Positions 10,214 to 19,608 of a DNA stretch of 64,000 nucleotides are shown here, piece by piece. Within the stretch, counting starts at the first letter, position 1, and each line of letters begins with the position of its first letter. The stretch spans positions 372,001 through 436,000 of the forward strand of contig CBDHFR010000002.1 in assembly GCA_965262665.1 (NCBI GenBank), in the 5' to 3' direction. The stretch is from CBDBND01 sp965262665. GTDB taxonomy: Bacteria; Pseudomonadota; Alphaproteobacteria; Rhodospirillales; Rhodospirillaceae. Under the pieces are notes generated by a model, which was not told the DNA's origin, searched no databases, and saw nothing but the letters and a program-made list of their open reading frames with translations. The translations under genes were made by a program, and so were the position numbers.

Positions 10214-10326
10214 GATTAAGTAGTCTCCAATTTTTCTTACTTTGTTTCGCGGGCCGTGGCTCACTATAGCCCACTCAGCCGTATTACGGAGACCTTTAAT
10301 TCCTGTCAATATCTTGCCAACTTAAG

Positions 10327-11667
10327 CAGGGCAATCGGGTGAACTTGAGGATGACAAGAGTGTAGAAGTCTGAATCGCTATTGATCCTTTTGATTCGCAA
10401 GAAGGATCCCAGAAATGATGCGACGGTTTGGAACGGCGAACGAGGCCTTTAATCAGATTGTTGATTTCCTGGAGCATTTCACCGATCTCGACGACCCGCG
10501 GCAACGCGCCACGGTCCCCTATCCCCTCGACGAAGTGTTGCTGCTATGCCTTCTCGGCGTGCCCGCCGGCTGTGAGAGCTGGGTCGAGATCGCCAAGTAC
10601 GGCGAGAGGAAACTGACGTTTCTGCGCCGTTTCCGGCCGTTCACGGATGGTACGCCCTCACACGATCAACGCGGTGACATCTTCGCAGCCCTTGATGCCG
10701 AACAGTTTCAGCACTGCTTCATCGCCTGGGCGGCATCGCTCACCGGGCGCGGCACGGACATCGTCGCCATCGACGGCAAGACGCTGCGGCGCTCCTATCA
10801 GGAAGGCGGCGCCAAAGCGCATCCACATGATCTCGGCGTGGAGCACACGTCAGAACCTGGTGCTTGGCCAAGCCAAGGTGGCTGATAAATCCAACGAGAT
10901 CGTCGCTCTCCCGAAGCTGTTGGATCTGTTGACCATCAACGGCGCGACGGTGACCATCGACGCCATGGGCTGTCAGCGCAACATCGCCGCGAAGATCATC
11001 GACAAGGACGCCGACTATATCCTTGCCCTCAAGGGCAACCAGGGCAGCCTGCACGACGATACCAAGCTTTTCTTCATCGAACAGATAGCATGCGGCTTTG
11101 CCGATACGGTTGTCAGCCACCACCAGACAGTGGAGAAGAGCCACGGCCGCATCGAAACCCGGACCACCACGGCGACGAACGAAATCGCTTGGCTGAAGGA
11201 ACGCCACCACTGGCCCGGGCCCGGGAGCATTGTTATGGTCGAAACCGTACGCGAGATCGGCATCCAACCCGGCGCCAAGGTCGAGCGCGAGACCCGCTTC
11301 TACATCCGCCTCCACCGCCGCCAAGGCCGATACTCTGAGCGCCGCCATCCGGGGCCATTGGAGCAGCGAGAACGGGCTGCACTGGGTCATGGACCTGCAC
11401 TGGGTCATGGACCTGCACTGGGTCATGGACCTGCACTGGGTCATGGACCTGCACTGGGTCATGGACATGGTCTTCCGCGACGACGAGTGCCGGGTCCGAA
11501 AGAACACTGCCCCGGCCAACTTCGCGGTCGTCAAACACATGGCGAGCAACCTCTTGCGCCAAGCCCCGGGCAGGACAGTCTGCGTGTAAAACGACGCATC
11601 GCCGCCTGGGATGACGACTTCCTCGCAAGCCTTATCTCACGGTGAAACCATTCACCCGATTGCCCTA
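10327..11667 (+). mobile_element. ISAs1-family insertion sequence, transposase frameshifted
   Basis: The ends are perfect inverted repeats AGGGCAATCGGGTGAA (10328-10343) and TTCACCCGATTGCCCT (11651-11666). They are flanked by CCAACTTAAG (10317-10326) and CCAACTTAGG (11668-11677), a 10-bp target duplication with one difference. The transposase begins at 10415 (LDDPRQRATVPYPLDEVLLL). It carries VAIDGKTLRRSY and VTIDAMGCQRNIA, continues in another frame from about 10830 and again from about 11310, and shifts once more near 11570 before AAWDDDFLASLI. It is therefore inactive. It also contains a five-fold 18-bp repeat. Confidence 0.9.
11377..11466 (+). repeat. 18-bp tandem repeat x5 inside the ISAs1 transposase
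   Basis: CTGCACTGGGTCATGGAC occurs five times without change. It encodes LHWVMD five times, immediately before MVFRDDECRVR. ISAs1 transposases normally carry this hexapeptide once, so four extra units have been added in frame. Confidence 0.95.
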
Positions 11668-11775
11668 CCAACTTAGGCGTTTGAACTAGAGCGGTTTGAC
11701 TGAATTGTGAATCGAAGGGGATTCCCAAGCGTCCCACTCCATGATTCTATATCCCGAGGCGATTTGGTGTCAGAC

Positions 11776-12056
11776 ATGGGGCATTGTTACGGGAATGATC
11801 TTCGCCGGCGGGTCGTCGAGGCGATCACTGGGGGTCTGTCTGCACGGGGGGCCGCGGCGCGTTTTCGTGTCGCGCCAGCGACGGCGATCCACTGGCGCCG
11901 GCGCTGGCGCGAGACGGGCTCGATCGAGCCCGACCGCCAGGGCCAACCGCCGGGCTCGAAGCTGGATGCGCATGAGGCCTTTATCCTGGCTCTGGTGGCG
12001 CAGACCAAGGCTATGACGCTGGCCGAGATTGGCGAGAAGCTGGCGGCGTCGCACGG
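11776..12056 (+). pseudogene. IS630-family transposase, N-terminal relic
   Basis: The product begins MGHCYGNDLRRRVVEAITGG and continues with LSARGAAARFRVAPATAIHW, a helix-turn-helix typical of IS630 OrfA, then MTLAEIGEKLAASHGR. The frame is cut at about 12056 by the left end of the IS6-type element. No DDE catalytic half follows. Confidence 0.8.
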
Positions 12057-12860
12057 GCGTTGTCAGACTAAATCGTCTTGAGTTGAAAAGTAAGCTCTCC
12101 TAGCCTCGGTTAATGAAAAATCCCTTCCGGTATTTCAACAGCTCGCCTGAGATCATCCGTAACGTTGTGATGCTCTATGTCCGTTATCCGCTGTCGTTGC
12201 GTCAGGTCGAAGACATTCTGTTCGAACGCGGCATCGACATTTGCCATGAAACCGTGCGGTATTGGTGGAACCGCTTTGGCCCGTTGTTTGCGGCCGAGAT
12301 CCGGAAGAGGCGGATAGACCGGCGTAACTGGTCGAATTGGCGCTGGCATCTTGATGAGGTGTTTGTCCGCATCAATGGCGAAACACATTATCTATGGCGG
12401 GCCGTTGACCATGAAGGCGAAGTGCTTGAGGTCTTTGTCTCCAAAAGCCGGGACCGCGAAACCGCGCTTGAGTTCCTTAAACGTGCAATGAGGCGTTATG
12501 GCCGACCGGCTATGATCGTCACGGACAGGCTAAAGTCATACCGGGCTGCGATGAAGGTGATCGGCAACGAGAGCCGCTAAGAGATCAAGCATTGGCTCAA
12601 CAATCGAGCCGAAAATTCACACCAACCGTTCCGCCGACGAGAAGGCGCGATGGCTCGGTTCAGAGACATCAAGACCCTACAGAAATTCGCCTCTGTCCAC
12701 GCTTCGATCTACAACCACTTCAACCACCAACGCCATCTCAACCGCCGCGATACTTTCAAACAAGCCCGAGCCACTGCCCTGGCCGGGTGGCGGCAACTCG
12801 CAGCCTGACAGTCATCGATTGTAGGTTCTTAAGACCCGGTCCAATTAGTCTGACAATGCC
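12056..12860 (+). mobile_element. IS6-family element, transposase with internal TAA
   Basis: The ends are GGCGTTGTCAGACTAAAT (from 12056) and the complementary ATTAGTCTGACAATGCC (to 12860). The transposase runs from 12113 to 12808: HTH region SLRQVEDILFERGIDICHET, then WHLDEVFVRINGETHYLWRA and VTDRLKSYRAAMKVIG. A TAA at 12578-12580 (GNESR*EIKHWLNNRAENSH) interrupts the frame just before the third catalytic region. The usual residue there is Gln, so CAA to TAA is likely. No target duplication is evident, and the left side interrupts an IS630 relic. A solo relative of its end lies at 22218-22240. Confidence 0.85.
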
Positions 12861-12901
12861 TCCGCGCAATCTGTTTCCGAAAACAGACGATTGATCTTGG
12901 A

Positions 12902-14011
12902 CTAATCCTCGACGCGATATTTCTTCACCGTATCGTCAGAAATCTCCAAGCCCAACCCCGACCCCTCAGGTGGGCGCATGCGGCCGTTTTCAATGCGGGC
13001 TTGTTCCGTAAACACCGCTTCCATCCACGGCATGTGTTCAATGGGCGCGTCGGTCATGACACCGCAGACCACGTGAATGGTGGACTCCATCATGTGATGG
13101 GGTGCGAGGGGCCGGCCGGCCACATCGGCTAGCGTGGCAACGCGGAGCATTTCGGTAATGCCGCCCATACGGATGATGTCCGGTTGCAAAATGTCCACTG
13201 CGTCGGCTTTAAGATAAGCATCGAATTCAAAGCGGGAGCCCAAGGTTTCGCCAAGAGCGATGGGGATATCCAAATCCGCCGCCAAGCGCCCATGGCCGGC
13301 GATGTCTTCACAATTGAGCGGCTCCTCCAGCCAGCCGACACCCAATTCTTCGAAGGCTCGCCCGGCCAGCATGGAGCGGGGACAGTCCCACATCTGATTG
13401 GCATCGACGGTGAGCCAGACATCGTCGCCAAGGGCTTTGCGCACGGCGGTGACCCGGTCGATGTCCGTGCGCGGGTCTTCGTGACCGACCTTCATTTTCA
13501 CGCCCATCATCCCTTGGTCGAGATAGGCGCGGAACGCGTCCAACATTTCCTCCACGCTCATGTAGAGCCAGCCGCCGTCGGAGCCGTAGACCGGCGCATC
13601 ATCGCTGATGCCGCCGAGCAGTTTGTACAGCGGCAGACCGGCGGCCTTGCCTTTGATGTCCCACAAAGCTAGATCCGTCGCTGCCTGGGCGTGGACCACC
13701 AGACCGCGCCGCCCCACCGCTTGCAGTTTCTTGCCGATCTGTTTCCAGATGCGTTCGTGATTGAGGGCATCCTGACCGATCAGCATCGGTTTGATGTCAT
13801 GTTCGAGCACCGTGCGCGTGGCCAGCGATCCGCCCATGTGACTCCAGGCATAACCGAGCCCGCGCAGCCCGCTTTCCGTGGTGATGAAAATCACCGGCAT
13901 GCTGATGTGGGTCACCGGCTTGGCGGCGGCGGAGCCCGACAGCATGGGCCGCGGCAGAGGCAAGCGCAGCAGATCGACCTCAACGTCGGTGATAGTGGTG
14001 GCGGTAGTCAT
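12902..14011 (-). CDS. Enolase-superfamily enzyme, mandelate racemase type
   Basis: The 369-residue enzyme has N-terminal capping and C-terminal barrel domains. Recognisable active-site residues are the KxK pair K172/K174, the metal ligands D203 (TVDANQ), E229 (WLEEP) and E255 (ALGE), and a D278/H305 dyad (LQPDI, APHH). This pattern places it in the mandelate racemase subgroup, which abstracts a proton alpha to a carboxylate, often in acid-sugar dehydration. The substrate is unknown. The start at 14011 (MTTATT) is preferred over an upstream start that would run into the neighbouring gene. It follows the 14026-14772 gene by 14 bp on the same strand, so they are probably co-transcribed. Confidence 0.85.
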   Translation of the reverse strand: MTTATTITDVEVDLLRLPLPRPMLSGSAAAKPVTHISMPVIFITTESGLRGLGYAWSHMGGSLATRTVLEHDIKPMLIGQDALNHERIWKQIGKKLQAVGRRGLVVHAQAATDLALWDIKGKAAGLPLYKLLGGISDDAPVYGSDGGWLYMSVEEMLDAFRAYLDQGMMGVKMKVGHEDPRTDIDRVTAVRKALGDDVWLTVDANQMWDCPRSMLAGRAFEELGVGWLEEPLNCEDIAGHGRLAADLDIPIALGETLGSRFEFDAYLKADAVDILQPDIIRMGGITEMLRVATLADVAGRPLAPHHMMESTIHVVCGVMTDAPIEHMPWMEAVFTEQARIENGRMRPPEGSGLGLEISDDTVKKYRVED

Positions 14012-14025
14012 AGGATGCGGCAAAC

Positions 14026-14772
14026 CTAAAAGTAGTTGGTGCGTTTTTCGTATTCGGTCAGCTCGTAATAAGTCTGCATGTAGCCAGTGCAATAGGCCTT
14101 GAGCATCACATAATCACCGTCCGTTGTCGTCCAGGTGTGGTAGGGTGGGTGTTTGTCCGTGCCCATGTAGTCGTCGTCGGTATTGGTGCCGTAGCTGAAG
14201 TGATAGGCTTCAAAAGTGCCCGCCGCCACGGTGACTTCTTCCTTGCCGATGTAATTGATGGTGAGGGTATTGCGCCGCATCAACAGAATTGGTCCATCAG
14301 CGCCGCGGTGATGGAACGAGCACATGAGATGTAAAGGTGCAGTGTACTGCCCTGGTCCCTGATCAAGCGGATAGATGTTGCAATGCATGGCATCGGCCTG
14401 GATGGGGTGGGTGCCGAAAATGGCCGGTGGTACGTCGAGCTCCATCTGCTGGGAAATGCGGCCTTCGTTGATGGTAAACCCTTCGCATTCCGCCATGGTG
14501 TCGGTGAAGCGGAACCAAGAGGAGCCGACAAACTCTTCGTCAACGCTGATCTGGACGAAGCCGTAACGCGGCGTCCAATCTTTATTCAGCGTGCATATGG
14601 AATCACGCAAAACGCGCGGCTCGTTTTCGTCGATGGAGCAATGAGCACGCACCACCCGCGAACCGTCCAAATGGGTGGTGTAAATATAGGTCTCACCGCC
14701 CCGGTCCTGGTCGAGGATTTCTTTCTTTTTGGATGTATAGCGAATACGCCCACGGATGGTGGTGTGTTCCAT
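14026..14772 (-). CDS. Hypothetical protein, lipocalin-like appearance
   Basis: The 248-residue soluble protein is rich in Trp, Tyr and alternating beta-type segments (for example RRNTLTINYIGKEEVTVAAG), consistent with a beta-barrel such as a calycin fold. No signal peptide. The family is not recognised. The start at 14772 (MEHTTIRGRI) has GGGAGG five bases upstream, which decides against the longer frame to 14811. It lies directly upstream of the enolase-superfamily gene and may act in the same degradation route; this is inference from context only. Confidence 0.6.
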   Translation of the reverse strand: MEHTTIRGRIRYTSKKKEILDQDRGGETYIYTTHLDGSRVVRAHCSIDENEPRVLRDSICTLNKDWTPRYGFVQISVDEEFVGSSWFRFTDTMAECEGFTINEGRISQQMELDVPPAIFGTHPIQADAMHCNIYPLDQGPGQYTAPLHLMCSFHHRGADGPILLMRRNTLTINYIGKEEVTVAAGTFEAYHFSYGTNTDDDYMGTDKHPPYHTWTTTDGDYVMLKAYCTGYMQTYYELTEYEKRTNYF

Positions 14773-14825
14773 GCGTCCCTCCCAGATTTCTTTGGGCGGT
14801 AGCTTACACACTCAGGCTTTTGCGG

Positions 14826-15522
14826 CTAGAGGCCTTCTAACGGCGGAAGTTCGTGTTCCTCCCGATAGGCGCGTAAGTCGGCCCGGCCCTGCTCGAACGC
14901 GGTCAAAAAGGGCTCCCGCTCCTTCACAAAGGTCCACCATCGTTTGAGTTTGGGATGGCTTTCGGTCAGGTCGGGGATGCCGAAGTGGGGCATCATCAGC
15001 TCGAGGTAATCCATGGCCGGTGCCAGGGCGCAGTCCCTATGGCCAAGGGAATCCCCAAGGGCGAAAGGGGACGGAGACAAGACTTTTTCGAGAACTGAAA
15101 GTCCGTCCTTAAAAAATCCCGACCTGTTTTTCTATCAATGCCTGGTCCGGATTGTCCCGGCGCCGCAACGGAATGAGCGGAACGTAAGAGCCCATCAAAT
15201 AAAGGTCGACAATGCGGGCGATCAAACGACCCCGCGCGGCCCGGGCCGGATCGCGCCGTTCCGTGTCCTTTTCCGGATAGAGATCGCGCAAGTAACTGCA
15301 GATCACTTCTCCTTCGGCCAGCCACGGGTCGCCGTGAACCAGGGCCGGCACCCGGCCGATGGGATTAATGGCCCTGAACTCCGGCGACGACGTGTCGCCG
15401 CCCGGCACCGGCTCAGCTGTTAAATCCAGACCCAGACTCTGTGCCACCAACATAACCCGGGCGACGAAAGGCGACATCATCTGACCGTACAAATGCGGTT
15501 TATCGTTACTCGGCATGAACAA
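14826..15522 (-). pseudogene. Glutathione S-transferase-like gene, homopolymer frameshift
   Basis: The N-terminal thioredoxin-like domain shows MSPFVARVMLVAQSLGL, FRAINPIGRVPALVHGD and the helix start AEGEVICSYLRDLYP. The all-helical C-terminal domain (ALGDSLGHRDCALAPAMDYL, KLKRWWTFVKEREPF) lies in another frame. The break is at a run of six T (about 15106-15115), where the first frame ends VGIF*. Seven T would restore VGIFFKDGLSVLEK. The first frame overlaps the 3' end of the TRAP binding-protein gene by a few bases, so the two were one operon. A working protein would need slippage at the T run. Confidence 0.8.
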
Positions 15523-16525
15523 TCCTTTCCGCGTAAGCGGTCTTGCCGGTTTTGATGGTCTCGTAAAAAAAGTCTGCCTGACCCCCGATCCGGCGGACGA
15601 GCTCTGACGCGACCGGCTGCGTTACGGCCTTCCACTGCGCCAACTCTAACGGGTTCGGCTGATATATTTGAACGCCGCGATCGACCGCCGCTTCCAAATC
15701 CGCTGCATTGCGCGCCCGAACCATGCGCCGCACCTCGCTGGCCGTTGGCACAGCGCGGCGCATGGCCTCTTGAAGGTCACTGTCCAGGTTTTCAAACCAC
15801 GCCGTGTTGGCAGCGTAGATGCCCGATGAATACGCATGCCGGGTCAAGGTGTAGTGGGGTGCCACCGGTGCCAGTCCGTAACTGGCGTAGGTCATGGCGC
15901 CAGATTCGGCACCTTGCACCAGGCCGGTCTGCAAGGCTGGTATGAGTTCAGGAAAGGTCAGCGCCACCACGTCCGCGCCAAGGGCTTCCAAAAACAAAGG
16001 CGAAAACGGCACCTGTCGAGACCGCATGCGGTATCCAATGAGGTCGCTCGGTGTCTTTAACGGACTGACGCTGAACACACTGAGAAAACCTTCGTCGGCC
16101 AGGCCCAAAACCGTTAAACCTTTTTCCGCTGTCAGGGTATCGATTGGTTCGGCCAGGTAACTGTCGAGGACAAAATCCGCTTCGTCCAATGAGTCAAACA
16201 TGAACGGCGCCATCAGCAAGGACATCTCTGGGATGACAGCTGACAATCCCGAAGACGTGAAGATGGACACTTCGATGCGCCCGCGCCGAACGGCCAACAT
16301 CAACGCTTCTTCACCGCCGACTTCACCGCGCACAAACAACTCCGCGCTCAAGCGTCCTTTACTTTCCCGCTCCACCCGATCCGCGAACTGCGTCCACAAC
16401 ACTTCGTAGGGATCGCCGGGCGAACTCAGCGCACCAAAACGAAAGGTGTCGCCGAAAGCGGGCGACGTGGCCGCGAGGCCCATTCCCAAGATGAATATTC
16501 CAATAAGTATTTCTAATCGCGCCAT
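15506..16525 (-). CDS. TRAP transporter solute-binding protein, DctP family
   Basis: The 339-residue protein starts with a signal peptide (about residues 1-25, GLAATSPAFG). The mature part begins FRFGALSSPGDPYEVLWTQF and has the conserved DctP region with the ligand Arg in GYRMRSRQVP. Such proteins deliver carboxylates to DctQM membrane subunits, but no dctQ or dctM is in the window, so the gene is an orphan here. Its stop overlaps the start of the GST-like pseudogene. The upstream gene on the other strand is the acyl-CoA ligase, and the 125-bp gap between them probably holds divergent promoters. Confidence 0.85.
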   Translation of the reverse strand: MARLEILIGIFILGMGLAATSPAFGDTFRFGALSSPGDPYEVLWTQFADRVERESKGRLSAELFVRGEVGGEEALMLAVRRGRIEVSIFTSSGLSAVIPEMSLLMAPFMFDSLDEADFVLDSYLAEPIDTLTAEKGLTVLGLADEGFLSVFSVSPLKTPSDLIGYRMRSRQVPFSPLFLEALGADVVALTFPELIPALQTGLVQGAESGAMTYASYGLAPVAPHYTLTRHAYSSGIYAANTAWFENLDSDLQEAMRRAVPTASEVRRMVRARNAADLEAAVDRGVQIYQPNPLELAQWKAVTQPVASELVRRIGGQADFFYETIKTGKTAYAERIVHAE

Positions 16526-16650
16526 GTCTGGAGAAGTTATCTAGGGTGTTGATTCCAAGATGGTCATAATCAAGAGTCTATCAAAGACCTTCTGTGAATG
16601 CCTGCTCATCGCAGACATCACCGGGTGACAACAAAGAAAGCGATACGCTT

Positions 16651-18282
16651 ATGTCAGGGATTTACGATACCGACCTCGATCAAACACCGGCCAATCATGA
16701 GCCGCTCAGTCCCATCTCCTTTATCCGGCGCGCTGCGGAAGTCTACCCGGACCGCATGGCAGTGATTCACGGTCCTATGCGTCTGACCTACGGCCAGGTC
16801 TACGAACGCTGTTGCCGTCTGGCTTCGGCTCTGGTCAATCGTGAGATCGAACCCGGCGATACGGTTGCCATTCTCGCCCCCAACATTCCGGCTCACTTTG
16901 AGGCCCATTACGGCGTGCCAATGACGGGGGGTGTTCTCAATGCCATCAACACCCGGCTCGATGCGGCCACCATCGCCTTCATTCTCGATCACGGCGAAGC
17001 TAAGATTCTTTTGGTCGATCCCGAACTGGCGGATGTGGCCAAGGCAGCTGTAGAAGAATGCGGTCGCGATCTTTTCATCATCGATATCGACGATCCGCTA
17101 GCACCGGACGCTGCGCCGCTCGGCGAAATCGCCTACGAAGCGTTTCTCGAAACCGGCGATCCGACATTCAAAGGTGTGCCCATCGACAACGAATGGCAAG
17201 CCATTGCCCTGAGCTACACTTCTGGCACCACCGGTAATCCCAAGGGCGTGGTCACCCATCACCGCGGTGCCTACCTCAATGCCCTCGGCAACATGATGGC
17301 CTGGGGGATGACGCCCCACCCGGTCTATCTCTGGACCCTGCCCATGTTCCATTGCAACGGCTGGTGTTTCCCCTGGACCATCACGGCTTTAAACGGCATC
17401 CATGTGTGCCTGCGCAAAGTGGATCCGGAGGCGATTTTCAAGCTGATGAAGGACGAGGGCATCACTCACTTCTGCGGTGCGCCCACCGTGCTCAACATGA
17501 TGGTCAATGCACCGGACGAGCAGCGTGCCGGTTTACCAACTGGCATCCAGGCGATGACTGCGGGGGCGGCCCCGCCCGCGGCCGTGATCGCCACCATGGA
17601 AGGCATGGGCATCGGTGTGACCCATGGCTATGGCCTGACCGAAGTCTACGGCCCCTGCGTCGTCTGTTCCTGGCACGATGAATGGGACGAGTTGCCGCTG
17701 GAGGAGCGGGCCGCACTCAAGGCCCGTCAAGGGGTGCGCTATCACGTGGTCGAAGGCTTGGACGTGATGGATCCGGACACCATGACTCCGGTGCCCGCCG
17801 ACGGGGAAACCATTGGTGAAATAATGTTCCGTGGCAACGTCGTGATGAAAGGGTATCTGAAAAACCCCAAGGCAACGACCGAAGCCTTAAAGGGCGGCTG
17901 GTTTCATTCCGGCGATCTCGCGGTCAAGCATCCCGACGGCTATGTGGAGATCCGCGACCGGTCCAAGGACATCATCATTTCCGGCGGCGAGAACATTTCC
18001 ACCATCGAAGTGGAAGGCGTACTGTTCAAGCATCAGGCAGTACTGGAAGCCGCGGTGGTGGCGCGTCCCGACGATCATTGGGGCGAGACACCGTGTGCCT
18101 TTGTCACCTTGAAAACGGGTCAGTCTGCGACCGAAGACGACATCATTGCCTTCTGCCGGGACAACATGGCGAAATTCAAAGTGCCCAAAACGGTGGTATT
18201 TGACGAACTGCCGAAGACGTCCACCGGGAAAATTCAGAAGTTTATTTTGCGGGAACGGGCAAAAGCGCTGGCCCCAGCCTAA
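16651..18282 (+). CDS. Acyl-CoA synthetase (AMP-forming), AlkK/DmdB-like
   Basis: The 543-residue ANL-superfamily ligase activates a carboxylic acid with ATP and CoA. The P-loop motif SYTSGTTGNPKGVV is at about residues 187-200, YGLTEVYGP at about 327, the hinge GWFHSGDLA at about 417 and the catalytic Lys in TGKIQKF near 525. The motif WTLPMFHCNGWCFPW is characteristic of the medium-chain and methylmercaptopropionyl-CoA ligase branch (AlkK, DmdB). The exact substrate is not determined. The start at 16651 (MSGIYDTDLD) fits family alignments better than 16594, although the ribosome-binding site is weak (AAAGAAAG). Confidence 0.85.
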   Translation: MSGIYDTDLDQTPANHEPLSPISFIRRAAEVYPDRMAVIHGPMRLTYGQVYERCCRLASALVNREIEPGDTVAILAPNIPAHFEAHYGVPMTGGVLNAINTRLDAATIAFILDHGEAKILLVDPELADVAKAAVEECGRDLFIIDIDDPLAPDAAPLGEIAYEAFLETGDPTFKGVPIDNEWQAIALSYTSGTTGNPKGVVTHHRGAYLNALGNMMAWGMTPHPVYLWTLPMFHCNGWCFPWTITALNGIHVCLRKVDPEAIFKLMKDEGITHFCGAPTVLNMMVNAPDEQRAGLPTGIQAMTAGAAPPAAVIATMEGMGIGVTHGYGLTEVYGPCVVCSWHDEWDELPLEERAALKARQGVRYHVVEGLDVMDPDTMTPVPADGETIGEIMFRGNVVMKGYLKNPKATTEALKGGWFHSGDLAVKHPDGYVEIRDRSKDIIISGGENISTIEVEGVLFKHQAVLEAAVVARPDDHWGETPCAFVTLKTGQSATEDDIIAFCRDNMAKFKVPKTVVFDELPKTSTGKIQKFILRERAKALAPA

Positions 18283-18700
18283 TCAATCCCATTCACCCTG
18301 GTCCCAGTCCGGCCGTACCCGGTAGGCAATTTCGACGGTTTGGTCCAAGAGGTTGCGGGTCGGATTGCGGGCGCAACTTTGCTCAAGCGCGCGGACGATT
18401 TTCCGTTTGTCGGAAACAGAGACCACCACACGCGGGTGATAGCGCACACTGATATTGCCTTGCACGAAAGCGAAAACCCAGAATTCAGCCGCCTCGGCTT
18501 GATCTTTTTCCTCTCCACGACCTTCCCGGTCCGACGAATAAGCCGCACAGGAATAAAACCGTGGGTCTAGTCCAATATCTGTTGTGCCGGGTAAGGGCCT
18601 TGGCGACTCACCGGCGTAAACTGCAGCGGCATGGATGGAAACGTCGTCGCGTCCGGTACAAAACTCTTTGACCCGGGTGACGATATCGCTCTCGGCGAGG
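18283..18700 (-). pseudogene. C-terminal remnant of an unknown gene cut by IS6
   Basis: An uninterrupted minus-strand frame without a start codon runs from the IS6 boundary to a TGA at 18283-18285. It reads FLAESDIVTRVKEFCTGRDD, later VSIHAAAVYAGESP and PTRNLLDQTVEIAYRVRPDW near the end. Codon use and periodicity look coding. I do not recognise the family. The 5' part is not identified with confidence on the far side of the IS at 19,503. The stop lies directly against that of the acyl-CoA ligase (convergent). Confidence 0.55.
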
Positions 18701-19502
18701 AACTGTCACATTAACAGGGTGACCAGCCGCTGATGGCGCAGTAGTGTCGCTGGATGCAGAACATCTCCTATGCCCGATACCGCTTTCCACCCGCGATCAT
18801 TCAGCACGCTGTCTGGCTGTATTACCGGTTTCCCCTCAGCTACCGAGATGTTGAAGATCTGCTCGCTCAACGTGGTGTTGATGTTTCTTATGAAACGGTG
18901 CGGCGCTGGGCACTGAAGTTCGGGCAAGCCTATGCCCGGAGACTGAGGACAACGCGCCCTCGAGCGGATGTCCGGTGGCACCTTGATGAGGTGTTCGTTT
19001 CCATCGCCGCCAAGCGGATGTATCTATGGCGCGCTGTCGATAGTGAAGGCGAAGTGCTGGATATCCTGGTTCAGTCACGCAGAAACAAGACGGCAGCGCT
19101 CAAGGTGATACGCAAACTGTTGAAAAAGCAAGGCTTTGTCCCAGCTACCTTCATCACAGACAAACTGCCATCTTATGGTGCTGCTCTGAAGGATTTGGGC
19201 CTTATCAGGCACCATGATTTTGGTGGCAGGAAGAACAACCGAGCCGAGAATTCTCACTTACCAGTCCGACAGAGGGAACGACGAATGCAGCGTTTCAAAT
19301 CGGCTCGATCAGCGCAGCGGTTTCTCTCTACCCACGCCACCGTCTACAACACCTTCAACGTCCAACGCCATCTGATATCCCGAAAGACATTACGCCAGCT
19401 TCGCAACCACGCTATGGGCCTGTGGCAAACCGCCACCGCTGCCGCTTGAGCTTGAGGTCTATGCCAATTCGCGTCACTACCGTTCAATAACGTGATAATA
19501 CC
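18697..19502 (+). mobile_element. IS6-family insertion sequence with intact transposase
   Basis: The transposase (18754-19449, 231 residues) has the IS6 layout: HTH segment SYRDVEDLLAQRGVDVSYET, then the DDE catalytic residues in RWHLDEVF, FITDKLPSYG and NNRAENSHLP. It is the best-preserved transposase in the window and the likely parent type of the 5987-6372 remnant. The ends are imprecise. The left is near ACTGTCACATTAACAG (18702-18717) and the right near TTCAATAACGTGATAATACC (about 19480-19500), which are imperfect inverted repeats. It separates a minus-strand gene remnant from a plus-strand one. No convincing target duplication was found. Confidence 0.8.
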
Positions 19503-19507
19503 GTCCG

Positions 19508-19608
19508 GGCCCTGTAGGCTGCATGCGGTTTGCTGGGTAGACATCAACAAGTACGGCATGGCACCCACGGTCGATTTGAAGGTACGGCACTTGCGGACAG
19601 TAGCCTGA
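19508..19608 (+). pseudogene. C-terminal tail of a truncated gene coupled to the TonB receptor
   Basis: Directly after the IS6 end, a plus-strand frame reads RLHAVCWVDINKYGMAPTVD and ends LKVRHLRTVA with TGA at 19606-19608. That TGA overlaps the ATG of the TonB receptor (TGATG), the arrangement of translationally coupled genes. It appears to be the 3' end of an upstream cistron whose body was removed by the IS. The family is not recognised. Confidence 0.45.

Noticed and set aside
9822..10223. Plus-strand Ser/Ala-rich ORF over the acidic repeat region
   Set aside because: It is the complement of the minus-strand acidic repeat gene. The minus strand has a better start and ribosome-binding site. 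The repeat makes all frames open.
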